From Spirochaetales bacterium (GTDB taxonomy: Bacteria > Spirochaetota > Spirochaetia > Treponematales > UBA12059), in the NCBI GenBank assembly GCA_004525355.1, contig SPCK01000135.1, positions 1 through 6,339 on the forward strand: a stretch of 6,339 nt of DNA, read 5' to 3'. Under the pieces are notes generated by a model. That model was not told the origin of the DNA and searched no databases. It saw nothing but the letters and a program-made list of their open reading frames with translations. This document shows, in pieces, positions 1 through 5,322 of the stretch. The translations under genes and the position numbers were made by a program. Position 1 is the stretch's first letter; every line of letters starts with the position of its first letter.

Positions 1-37
1 ACCGGGATGAGCTACAAGGAGTGCCCAAGCGCGAGAA

Positions 38-66
38 GACGACCATACTACTGTATGTGAGTCGTC
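38..66. repeat. Hairpin inside first repeat copy
   Basis: GACGAC (38-43) followed by CATAC (44-48) can pair with GTATG (53-57) and GTCGTC (61-66). The loop is TACT, with a three-base bulge (TGA, 58-60) on one side, giving 11 base pairs. The structure can form on either strand. No T-run follows it, so it is not a standard terminator. The same hairpin occurs at 161-189 in the second copy. Confidence 0.7.
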
Positions 67-112
67 AAGCGCGAAGAAACGACGCAACAGATCGCGTTCT
101 TCTCCAGAAATG

Positions 113-234
113 CTTCGCGCGATACCGGGATGAGCTACAAGGAGTGCCCAAGCGCGAGAAGACGACCATACTACTGTATGTGAGTCGTCAAGCGCGAAGA
201 AACGACGCAGTAGATCGACCGGTATCGCGCGAAG
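113..234. repeat. 16-bp perfect inverted repeat bracketing the last repeat copy
   Basis: CTTCGCGCGATACCGG at 113-128 is matched by its exact reverse complement at 219-234. Pairing stops at the neighbouring bases on both sides (112/235 and 129/218). The two arms enclose about 90 bp containing most of the second repeat copy. This 122-bp arrangement resembles a small terminal-inverted-repeat element or a palindromic array end. I see no transposase, and the flanks do not show a convincing target-site duplication. The right arm lies against the A-run that forms the gdhA terminator tail. Confidence 0.75.
161..189. repeat. Hairpin inside second repeat copy
   Basis: This is an exact copy of the hairpin at 38-66: 11 base pairs, tetraloop TACT and a TGA bulge, shifted by the 123-bp repeat period. 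Both copies are identical here, whereas the repeat differs just after 86/209. Confidence 0.7.
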
Positions 235-271
235 AAAAAAAGCCGTCATGGAGGATACCCCCATAACGGCT
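235..271 (-). terminator. Rho-independent terminator of gdhA
   Basis: Read on the minus strand, AGCCGTTATGG (271-261) pairs with CCATGACGGCT (251-241) to give an 11-bp stem including one U-G wobble, with a 9-base loop (252-260). Seven T residues (241-235) then follow, counting the last stem base. It lies about 65 bp past the gdhA stop. A smaller 5-bp hairpin (290-294 with 300-304) lies between the stop and the terminator. On the plus strand the same stem has no good T-run and carries a C-A mismatch, so the terminator is directional and belongs to gdhA. Confidence 0.9.
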
Positions 272-336
272 TCTCACGGATTCATTGGGAGCCCTTTACG
301 GGCTTACGCTGGTCCGTCCCCTTTTTTACCGATCTA

Positions 337-1683
337 TCAGACCAGGCCTTGGGCGATCATCGCATCGGCAACCTTCTTGAATCCGGCGATATTGGCTCCT
401 ACCACGTAGTTGCCCTCCATGCCGAATTCCTTGGCGGTTTTCACGCAGGTCTCATGGATATTGATCATGATGTCGTGCAATTTCTTGTCGACTTCCTCGG
501 CTGACCAGACCAGGCGCATGGAGTTCTGGCTCATCTCCAGTCCAGAGGTGGCCACACCACCAGCGTTGGCGGCCTTGCCGGGCGCGAAGGGAATCTTCTT
601 CTCTACGAAGAGCTTCCAGGCCTCGGGGGTGCAGCCCATGTTGGAGACCTCGACCACGATTTGCACGCCGTTCTTGAGCAGGACATGGGCATCTTCGCCC
701 GACAGCTCGTTCTGGATCGCGCAGGGCATGGCGATATCGACCTTCTGCTCCCAGGGGCGCTTGCCCGCAAAGAACTTGGCGCCCGGGAACTTCTTGACGT
801 AGTTTTCGACCTTGTTGCGGTCGATGACCAGCATCTCCTGGAGGTACTTGTGCTTCTCGGGGGTGGAGATGCCGTCGGAATCGTACACGTAGCCGTCGGG
901 GCCGGAAACGGTCACGACCTTGGCGCCCAGCTCGGAGGCCTTGATGCAGGCGCCCCAGGCCACGTTGCCGAAGCCGGACACGGAGATGGTCTTGCCCTGC
1001 AGGGTATCGCCCGTGAGCTTGAGCATTTCCTTGGCGAAGTACACGGCGCCGAAGCCGGTGGCCTCGGGGCGAACCAGGGAACCACCGAAGGACAGGCCCT
1101 TGCCGGTCAGTACGCCGGTGAACTCGTCGCGGATGCGCTTGTACTGGCCGAACATGAAACCGACCTCGCGGCCGCCCACGCCGATGTCGCCGGCGGGCAC
1201 GTCAGTGTCGGCGCCTACGTACTTGCACAGCTCGGTCATGAAGCTCTGGCAGAAGCGCATGATCTCGTTGTCGCTTTTGCCGTTGGGATCGAAGTCGGAA
1301 CCGCCCTTGCCGCCGCCCATGGGCAGGCCGGTCAGGCTGTTCTTGAACGTCTGCTCGAAGCCCAGGAATTTGAGTGTGGAGAGCGTAACTTTCGGGTGGA
1401 AGCGGATTCCGCCCTTGTAGGGGCCGATGGCGCTGTTGAACTGGACGCGGTAGCCACGGTTCACGTGGTATTCGCCCTTGTCGTCCATCCACGGCACGCG
1501 GAACATGATGGTGCGCTCGGGTTCGACAATGCGCTCGAGGACGCGCTGGGCCTTGTACTTGGGATCCTTCTCGATGAGCGGAGCTATGGTTTCCAGTACT
1601 TCATCTGCAGCCTGGAGAAATTCGGTTTCCCAGGGAGCCCGAGCCTTGAGTCCGTCCAGGACTTCTCGAATATACGCGTTCAT
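337..1683 (-). CDS. gdhA: Glutamate dehydrogenase, hexameric class I (~50 kDa)
   Basis: The product is a cytoplasmic enzyme interconverting glutamate with 2-oxoglutarate plus ammonium, using NAD(P)(H). The 448 residues match the usual length of this family (E. coli GdhA is 447). I chose the ATG at 1683 because AAGGAGGG lies five bases upstream and the protein then starts MNAYIREVLD, as expected; the 44 codons upstream that stay open overlap the promoter. Substrate-site motifs are intact: K90 in GPYKGG, K114 in the TFKNSL segment, K126 in PMGGGKGG and the catalytic Asp D166 in PAGDIGVG. The nucleotide-binding turn is SGFGNVAWGA (236-245). F238, P262 and D263 (SGPDGY) resemble the NAD-dependent Clostridium symbiosum enzyme, whereas E. 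coli GdhA has small polar residues there. NAD+ use is therefore plausible but is an inference. The gene has its own promoter and terminator and appears monocistronic. Confidence 0.97.
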   Translation of the reverse strand: MNAYIREVLDGLKARAPWETEFLQAADEVLETIAPLIEKDPKYKAQRVLERIVEPERTIMFRVPWMDDKGEYHVNRGYRVQFNSAIGPYKGGIRFHPKVTLSTLKFLGFEQTFKNSLTGLPMGGGKGGSDFDPNGKSDNEIMRFCQSFMTELCKYVGADTDVPAGDIGVGGREVGFMFGQYKRIRDEFTGVLTGKGLSFGGSLVRPEATGFGAVYFAKEMLKLTGDTLQGKTISVSGFGNVAWGACIKASELGAKVVTVSGPDGYVYDSDGISTPEKHKYLQEMLVIDRNKVENYVKKFPGAKFFAGKRPWEQKVDIAMPCAIQNELSGEDAHVLLKNGVQIVVEVSNMGCTPEAWKLFVEKKIPFAPGKAANAGGVATSGLEMSQNSMRLVWSAEEVDKKLHDIMINIHETCVKTAKEFGMEGNYVVGANIAGFKKVADAMIAQGLV

Positions 1684-1687
1684 TATG

Positions 1688-1695
1688 CCCTCCTT
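1688..1695 (-). promoter_or_regulatory. Strong Shine-Dalgarno of gdhA
   Basis: AAGGAGGG on the minus strand lies 4 bases before the ATG, counting from the last G of the motif. It is close to the perfect anti-SD complement and fixes the start at 1683, excluding the longer upstream open frame. Confidence 0.9.
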
Positions 1696-1709
1696 ATTTT
1701 TCCGAACAT

Positions 1710-1733
1710 GACCGTAATTACGACTTGACGGTC
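1710..1733 (-). promoter_or_regulatory. Leader hairpin in the gdhA 5' UTR
   Basis: GACCGT and ACGGTC (1710-1715 and 1728-1733) form a 6-bp stem with a 12-base loop. The overlapping sequence CGTAATTACG (1713-1722) is itself a perfect 10-bp palindrome. Both lie between the predicted transcription start and the ribosome binding site. They could be a DNA operator or a small mRNA structure; nothing here shows which. Confidence 0.4.
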
Positions 1734-1754
1734 CATTAGTACCGCCTGGGGAGC

Positions 1755-1783
1755 ATTGTACACGTTTCATGAAAGACACGCAA
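1755..1783 (-). promoter_or_regulatory. Probable sigma-70-type promoter of gdhA
   Basis: On the minus strand TTGCGT (1783-1778) is followed after exactly 17 bases by TACAAT (1760-1755). The -10 matches five of six consensus bases, the -35 only its TTG. Transcription would start near 1748, giving a leader of about 65 bases. The weak -35 fits a promoter helped by an upstream activator. A perfect 10-bp palindrome, TTTCATGAAA (1765-1774), sits in the spacer and could be an operator. Confidence 0.55.
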
Positions 1784-1788
1784 GACAT

Positions 1789-1824
1789 CTTTTGATATTT
1801 GAACGATATTTTCAATATTTGAAA
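1789..1824. promoter_or_regulatory. Pair of AT-rich boxes, 21 bp apart, upstream of the gdhA promoter
   Basis: TTTCAATATTTGAAA (1810-1824) is a perfect inverted repeat of 6 + 3 + 6 bases. TTTTGATATTTGAAC (1789-1803) matches it at 12 of 15 positions. Their starts are 21 bp apart, about two helical turns, so bound proteins would lie on the same DNA face. They end six bases from the proposed -35 and are centred near -48 and -69, a typical activator position. The regulator is unknown; a nitrogen or carbon control factor would suit gdhA but is a guess. Confidence 0.45.
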
Positions 1825-1826
1825 TT

Positions 1827-1847
1827 ATTATATGCGTTTTTATACCA
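1827..1847 (-). promoter_or_regulatory. Alternative upstream -10 elements
   Basis: On the minus strand there is an extended -10-like TGGTATAAA (1847-1839) and, just after it, a perfect TATAAT (1832-1827). Neither has a recognisable -35 hexamer at the right distance. They could be a second, weaker gdhA start, giving a leader of around 140-150 bases, or simply a result of the AT-rich composition. I rate the promoter at 1755-1783 higher. Confidence 0.3.
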
Positions 1848-1957
1848 TGCCCTCTCACCGGGTCCCTGACCGGGCTCTCGATGAATCAAGCGCTCCGGTT
1901 CAATCTACCGTCTGAAGGAGTCAGTGTTTTCTGCAGGGTGCGCGTGAGCGATCGGAG

Positions 1958-2023
1958 GCGAGTAGCGCGTACCGCAAGCCGCATCGCGTTGCCTCGCGAT
2001 GCGGCGAGGAACGTACTACTCGC
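1958..2023. repeat. GC-rich imperfect palindrome (66 bp)
   Basis: The core GCCGCATCGCG (1978-1988) pairs perfectly with CGCGATGCGGC (1995-2005) around the six-base loop TTGCCT. Further out, GCGAGTAG (1958-1965) pairs perfectly with CTACTCGC (2016-2023), and short pairings at 1968-1970/2011-2013 and 1972-1973/2008-2009 lie between. This gives about 24 base pairs in all. No T-run follows on either strand, so it is not a canonical terminator. It could be a REP-like dispersed palindrome, a barrier to 3' exonuclease at the end of the TPR mRNA, or a Rho-dependent end. Confidence 0.65.
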
Positions 2024-2072
2024 GTAGAGCGCGGCCCAAGCGGAACGCGAGGGCACGCCAGACAAAGTTCTA

Positions 2073-4088
2073 TCAGTACAGACTGCGTACCCGATCGAAC
2101 AGCGTCGTCCACAGGGCGGGAGTGGCCTGGGCGGACGGTTCGGAGGCAGGTGCGACGAGTGTGGCATCCGCGGGCGGCTCGCGAACCAAAGTATCAAGGG
2201 CGTTGGTCCGGTCAAAGAAGCCCACCCGCTGGAGCCGGCCTTCGCAGGCTTCGTCGTCAAGGCGGGTCACCGTAAATTTGGCTACCACGTCGGTATCCTT
2301 CCAGGTAAGCCCCGGCCCGTCTGGCCGGATGGCTACGCCGCCGTTCTTGACAACCAGAAACACATCGCCCACGACGACTCCGTCAACCCTTCCCATGTTG
2401 GCCAAGGCGCGATCGCCCTTGCGCGACAGGAGCGTACCCCTGATCGGCAGAATGGCCAGGGTACGGGAAACAATTCGTTCGGCGGCCAGCCCCACCCTGT
2501 CGTTTCCGGAACGCGGCGCGTCAATACGCTCCACCAGGGCGCCCGTCCTTGCCGTCCGCAGTTCCGCGGACACCAGCACATCCCGTTCGGTCTCGGCCAC
2601 GCGTACCACAAGGTAGTAATCCGCACCCGATTCCCGCGCCATGCGGAACGCGTCCGAGAACGAATCGACGCGGGCGATGCCCGGAGACGGATCGATGGAC
2701 GGTGAAAAGGCGAACAGATCCCGTACGTAGCGGGCGGCCACGAGGTCCGAGCCCGCGTGGTACGGGGCGCCACCGGGCCCGGATGCGTACACGGCCAGGC
2801 GATAGGGTTTGGCGGCCAGGGCCAGCGGGTCGGTCTTCCAGTCCCGCCCCACGCTCCCTTCCAACAGGCTACCGTAAATCTCCAGTGCGTCGTTCAGGGC
2901 GGTATCGGACTTGCCCAAATCCGCCAGGAAGCCGAGTTCGGCCAGGTAGGAAGACGGCAATTTGGCCAGGCGGAGGAGCTCGGCGTAGCGGCGGCGTCCC
3001 TGGTTGGCGTACGGGTCGAGGGAAAGGGCCCTCCGATATTCGGCCAATGCGCGGTCGTACTGGAATCGGCGCTCGAACTCGGCGGCACGGTCGAAGCGCC
3101 ACGCCGCATACGCGGCCCGGGACGGATCCTCGAGCTTGGTGCCGGCCATTACCAGGTTTTCCAGGGCCAGGCGGCCGATCTCGTCATCCGGACGCATCCC
3201 GACCAGGGAGGAGAATGCGTACTCGGCTTCGGCATAGTTGCTTGCCGCGCCTTGCGTCATGCCCAGAAGATACCAGGCTTGCGCGTCCTTGCGGTCGAAG
3301 GCCAGGGATCCTTCCAGTATCGTCCTGGATTCGTCGTAGGCGCCCGTCTCCAGGTAGATTGACGCGAGGAGGTTCCGTGACCGCGCATGAGTCGCCCGTG
3401 CGGCGATAGCGATCCGAGCGAGGCGGGCTGCCTCGGGCAGATCGCCGTTTTCATAGGCCACCACCGCGGCCGCGTAGCAGACGTCCGGGTCATCGGCCGC
3501 CCAGCGCAAGGCCTCGGCAAGATATGAAGCGGATTCCTGCGGCTTGCCCTCTGCCCTGGTAATGAGGGCCAAGGAGAGCAGCGCCCGGGAGTCGCGGGGT
3601 ACGGCGCGCAGGCTCGCGGAAAGGCGGGCGCGGGCGTCGGACGTACGACCGGTCCGCAGGTCCAGCAGAGCCAACCCGAAACGCGCGTCCCGATCGTTGG
3701 GGAACACGGCAAGAGCTCCCTCGAACAGCGGACGCGCTTCGTCCACCCGTCCGAGTCCGATAAGGCTGAAACCTTCCAAGACGAGCGTCGCGGGCGACCG
3801 CGGCCCGTAACGCGCCGCCTCGCCAAGGTAATAGATGGCCCGCTCGTACTCCCTCAGGTCGTACTGGCATTGGGCAAGGGCCAGCCAGGCATCGGCGTAG
3901 GCCGGGTTGCGGGCCGTGGCTTCGAGCAACGCGTCCACAGCGCGGTATGTTTCGCCCTGTACCATCAGAAGCCGCGCCTGCCTGTACAGTGACAATGGAT
4001 CCTGAGAAATCTGGGCTCCCGCCGTCGCCCCGAAAATCAGCAGGGCCAGTGCGAGGACAGCGCCCGACCGGGTCCCGAAGCGGCTCAT
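2073..4088 (-). CDS. Exported TPR-repeat protein with a distinct C-terminal region
   Basis: The 671-residue product has a signal peptide: basic MSRFGTRSG, hydrophobic core about 10-22, and a likely signal peptidase I site after AGA at 25. It is therefore probably periplasmic. TPR-type helical repeats fill about residues 31-375, clearest at 63-99 (DAWLALAQCQYDLREYERAI), 268-302 and 335-372. TPRs bind protein partners; no catalytic motif is visible. Residues about 425-640 are different. An alpha/beta stretch ends in ESGADYYLVVRV (486-497), and a beta-rich segment (551-630) contains ANMGRVDGVVVGDVF. That pattern resembles the middle and C-terminal domains of FlgT and related envelope proteins, which is an inference from pattern only. 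The tail (637-660) is Pro/Ala-rich. The ATG overlaps the upstream stop by 4 bp, with GAGGA upstream. It is the last gene of the operon. Exact function unknown. Confidence 0.88.
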   Translation of the reverse strand: MSRFGTRSGAVLALALLIFGATAGAQISQDPLSLYRQARLLMVQGETYRAVDALLEATARNPAYADAWLALAQCQYDLREYERAIYYLGEAARYGPRSPATLVLEGFSLIGLGRVDEARPLFEGALAVFPNDRDARFGLALLDLRTGRTSDARARLSASLRAVPRDSRALLSLALITRAEGKPQESASYLAEALRWAADDPDVCYAAAVVAYENGDLPEAARLARIAIAARATHARSRNLLASIYLETGAYDESRTILEGSLAFDRKDAQAWYLLGMTQGAASNYAEAEYAFSSLVGMRPDDEIGRLALENLVMAGTKLEDPSRAAYAAWRFDRAAEFERRFQYDRALAEYRRALSLDPYANQGRRRYAELLRLAKLPSSYLAELGFLADLGKSDTALNDALEIYGSLLEGSVGRDWKTDPLALAAKPYRLAVYASGPGGAPYHAGSDLVAARYVRDLFAFSPSIDPSPGIARVDSFSDAFRMARESGADYYLVVRVAETERDVLVSAELRTARTGALVERIDAPRSGNDRVGLAAERIVSRTLAILPIRGTLLSRKGDRALANMGRVDGVVVGDVFLVVKNGGVAIRPDGPGLTWKDTDVVAKFTVTRLDDEACEGRLQRVGFFDRTNALDTLVREPPADATLVAPASEPSAQATPALWTTLFDRVRSLY

Positions 4089-4873
4089 GTTTCCTCGGGC
4101 GCGTCTGGACGCCTGACCAGTTTGACGGCGCTTATGCTGTGCCCGTCCATTTCCTGGATGACGAAATCATAATCCCTCCAGATGACCTTCTCATACCGCG
4201 ATGGTATCTTGCCGAACAGGTCGAACACGAAACCGCCCAGGGTATCGAATTCCTCCACCGGCAGCCCGAGCTCGAGCTCGTCATTCAGGTCTTCGATGTT
4301 GATGCGGGCATCGACGAGCCAGGACGAATCACCCAGCGCGACCACGTCCTCCCGCTCGTTGTCAAACTCGTCCTGTATCTCGCCGACGATTTCCTCGATT
4401 ATATCTTCCATGCAGACGATGCCGGAGACGCCGCCGTATTCATCGATGGCGATGGCGATATGGACGTGCCTGCGCTTGAATTCGCGCAACAACGAATCGA
4501 TGCGCTTGGAATCAGGCACGAAGAACGGCTTGCGCACGATTGCGCCGAGGTCGAGCTCGCCGCCCTTGATTATGGCGTGCAGAAGGTCTTTCACGTACAG
4601 GACGCCCGCCACGTCGTCTATGGTGCCGCGGTATACCGGTATGCGCGAATGACCGCAGGACAGAACAACGGAAAGTATCTCGTCGCGCCCGGCGTCGATG
4701 GAAAGGAAAACGGTATCGACCCGCGGAACCATGACCTCCTTGACAGTGGTCTCGGAGAGTTCCTGCACACCCTTTATCATCTCGCGCCGCTCGCTCGTTA
4801 TCTCGTCAGCCTCGTCGTCGACGATTCCGTGCCGTTTGTGGAACAGACCGTCGAACAATCCCTTGGGTTTCAA
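4085..4873 (-). CDS. CBS-pair / CorC_HlyC domain protein (TlyC/YbeX type)
   Basis: The 262-residue protein has a short charged N-terminus, then a CBS pair (about 46-165) with VMVPRVDTVFLSID, SRIPVYRG and the second-CBS end IDEYGGVSGIVCMEDIIEEIVG (143-164). A CorC_HlyC (transporter-associated) domain follows (about 178-255), with WLVDARINIEDLN and DTLGGFV. The N-terminal DUF21/CNNM membrane domain of larger relatives is absent, so the protein is predicted cytoplasmic, like E. coli YbeX/CorC and spirochaete TlyC. The names CorC (magnesium efflux) and TlyC (hemolysin) are historical. E. coli ybeX lies beside ybeY and has been tied to ribosome metabolism, which fits this neighbourhood. The start is a TTG overlapping the ybeY stop (TTGA), with GGAGG ten bases upstream; no ATG occurs before residue 32. 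Confidence 0.93.
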   Translation of the reverse strand: MKPKGLFDGLFHKRHGIVDDEADEITSERREMIKGVQELSETTVKEVMVPRVDTVFLSIDAGRDEILSVVLSCGHSRIPVYRGTIDDVAGVLYVKDLLHAIIKGGELDLGAIVRKPFFVPDSKRIDSLLREFKRRHVHIAIAIDEYGGVSGIVCMEDIIEEIVGEIQDEFDNEREDVVALGDSSWLVDARINIEDLNDELELGLPVEEFDTLGGFVFDLFGKIPSRYEKVIWRDYDFVIQEMDGHSISAVKLVRRPDAPEET

Positions 4874-5322
4874 AATATTCTTTCCTCCGCCAGCGATTTC
4901 AGAATTTCCTCCTGCCTTGCAATCATGGGTTCATCCGCCTCGTTGCCCTGGTGATCCTGGCCCGACAGGTGCAGGATACCGTGCACTACCAAGCGCCGCA
5001 ACTCCTCGTCCAAGGAAACGCCGAAATCAGACGCGTTCCGCGCCAAGGCATCAAGCGATAGTACCACGTCTCCGGCAAGAAAGCGACGACCGGCTTCGTC
5101 ATCGTACCATTCTCCCTGCTCGAAGGACAGGACGTCCGTAGGCCCTTCCCTGTGCCGGTACTCGAGGTTGAGCGAGGCGATGAGGGCATCTCCGCAGACC
5201 ACGATGGACAGATCCCAGTCGTCGACGCATATTGCCTTCAGGGTAGCGAGCGCAAAAGTCTCCAGGCGCTCGAGCCAGGCCGGCTCTTCGATATCGCGTA
5301 CGTCAATGGAAACGCGATTCAT
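4870..5322 (-). CDS. ybeY: Endoribonuclease YbeY, rRNA maturation factor
   Basis: YbeY is a single-domain, zinc-dependent endoribonuclease of the UPF0054 family, involved in 16S rRNA 3'-end maturation and ribosome quality control. The 150-residue length is typical. The family signature is complete: H114-G-I-L-H118-L-S-G-Q-D-H124, whose three histidines bind the metal, and the upstream TDVLSF (62-67) is present. I chose the ATG at 5322 because the protein then begins MNRVSIDVRD, aligns with the family, and overlaps the preceding stop as ATGA. The longer open frame to 5541 lies inside the HD gene. The Shine-Dalgarno is weak (AAGGG about 11 bases away), consistent with translation coupled to the upstream gene. 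Confidence 0.96.
   Translation of the reverse strand: MNRVSIDVRDIEEPAWLERLETFALATLKAICVDDWDLSIVVCGDALIASLNLEYRHREGPTDVLSFEQGEWYDDEAGRRFLAGDVVLSLDALARNASDFGVSLDEELRRLVVHGILHLSGQDHQGNEADEPMIARQEEILKSLAEERIF

Larger units (their letters stand above)
1..217. repeat. 123-bp tandem repeat, two copies of a 94-bp block visible
   Basis: Bases 1-94 recur at 124-217 with an offset of exactly 123 bp. I count two mismatches, at 87/210 and 88/211, so 92 of 94 positions agree. The 29 bases between the blocks (95-123) are not repeated inside the window. The first block begins at the window edge, so the array probably continues to the left. Within each block an 18-base segment starting CAAGCGCGA appears twice (26-43 and 66-83, 15 of 18 identical), once on each side of a hairpin. 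The array lies beyond the gdhA terminator. I do not recognise the family. Because 123 is a multiple of three, reading frames stay open through it on both strands, but no start context or protein family supports coding. Confidence 0.9.
1684..2072. other. Intergenic region between the TPR operon and gdhA
   Basis: This 389-bp gap separates the two minus-strand units. The half next to the TPR stop (about 1850-2072) is GC-rich and contains the palindrome at 1958-2023. The half next to gdhA turns sharply AT-rich (about 1780-1845) and holds the promoter signals. No Rho-independent terminator with a T-run is visible after the TPR stop. Open frames crossing 1886-2112 are extensions or shadows with no start signal and no recognisable product. 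Confidence 0.7.

Noticed and set aside
1..217. Possible CRISPR array
   Set aside because: The repeated block is 94 bp with a single 29-base interval, far from CRISPR repeat length, and no cas gene is present.
1..249. Minus-strand open frame from an ATG at 249 through both repeat copies (MTAFFLRAIP..., then LLRRFFALDD repeated)
   Set aside because: The ATG lies inside the terminator stem, there is no Shine-Dalgarno, and the opposite strand is equally open. I treat it as a by-product of the repeat, though a protein search of other genomes would settle it.
3..266. Plus-strand open frame through the tandem repeat, encoding a basic 41-residue repeat (PKREKTTILLYVSRQ...)
   Set aside because: The repeat period is a multiple of three, so any open frame stays open. 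The frame has no ATG with a Shine-Dalgarno, runs into the gdhA terminator hairpin, and resembles no family I know.
661..1728. 355-codon plus-strand open frame antisense to gdhA
   Set aside because: It is a codon-bias shadow of a GC-rich gene. It is low-complexity (rich in Ala, Gly, Val, His, Leu), has no family features, and gdhA on the other strand is unambiguous.
1857..1874. Direct repeat ACCGGG-TCCCTG-ACCGGG with a short GGTC/GACC inverted repeat
   Set aside because: It is too short and too compatible with chance in GC-rich DNA, and has no clear position relative to a promoter.
2011..2030. Weak resemblance between TACTACT..GTA near 2014-2026 and the repeat hairpin at 46-58
   Set aside because: Only a seven-base core is shared, with no extended alignment, so a common origin of the two repeat regions is not supported.
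3947..4954. 335-codon plus-strand open frame opposite corC
   Set aside because: It spans the corC/TPR junction antisense to well-supported genes and has no recognisable domains or start signal.
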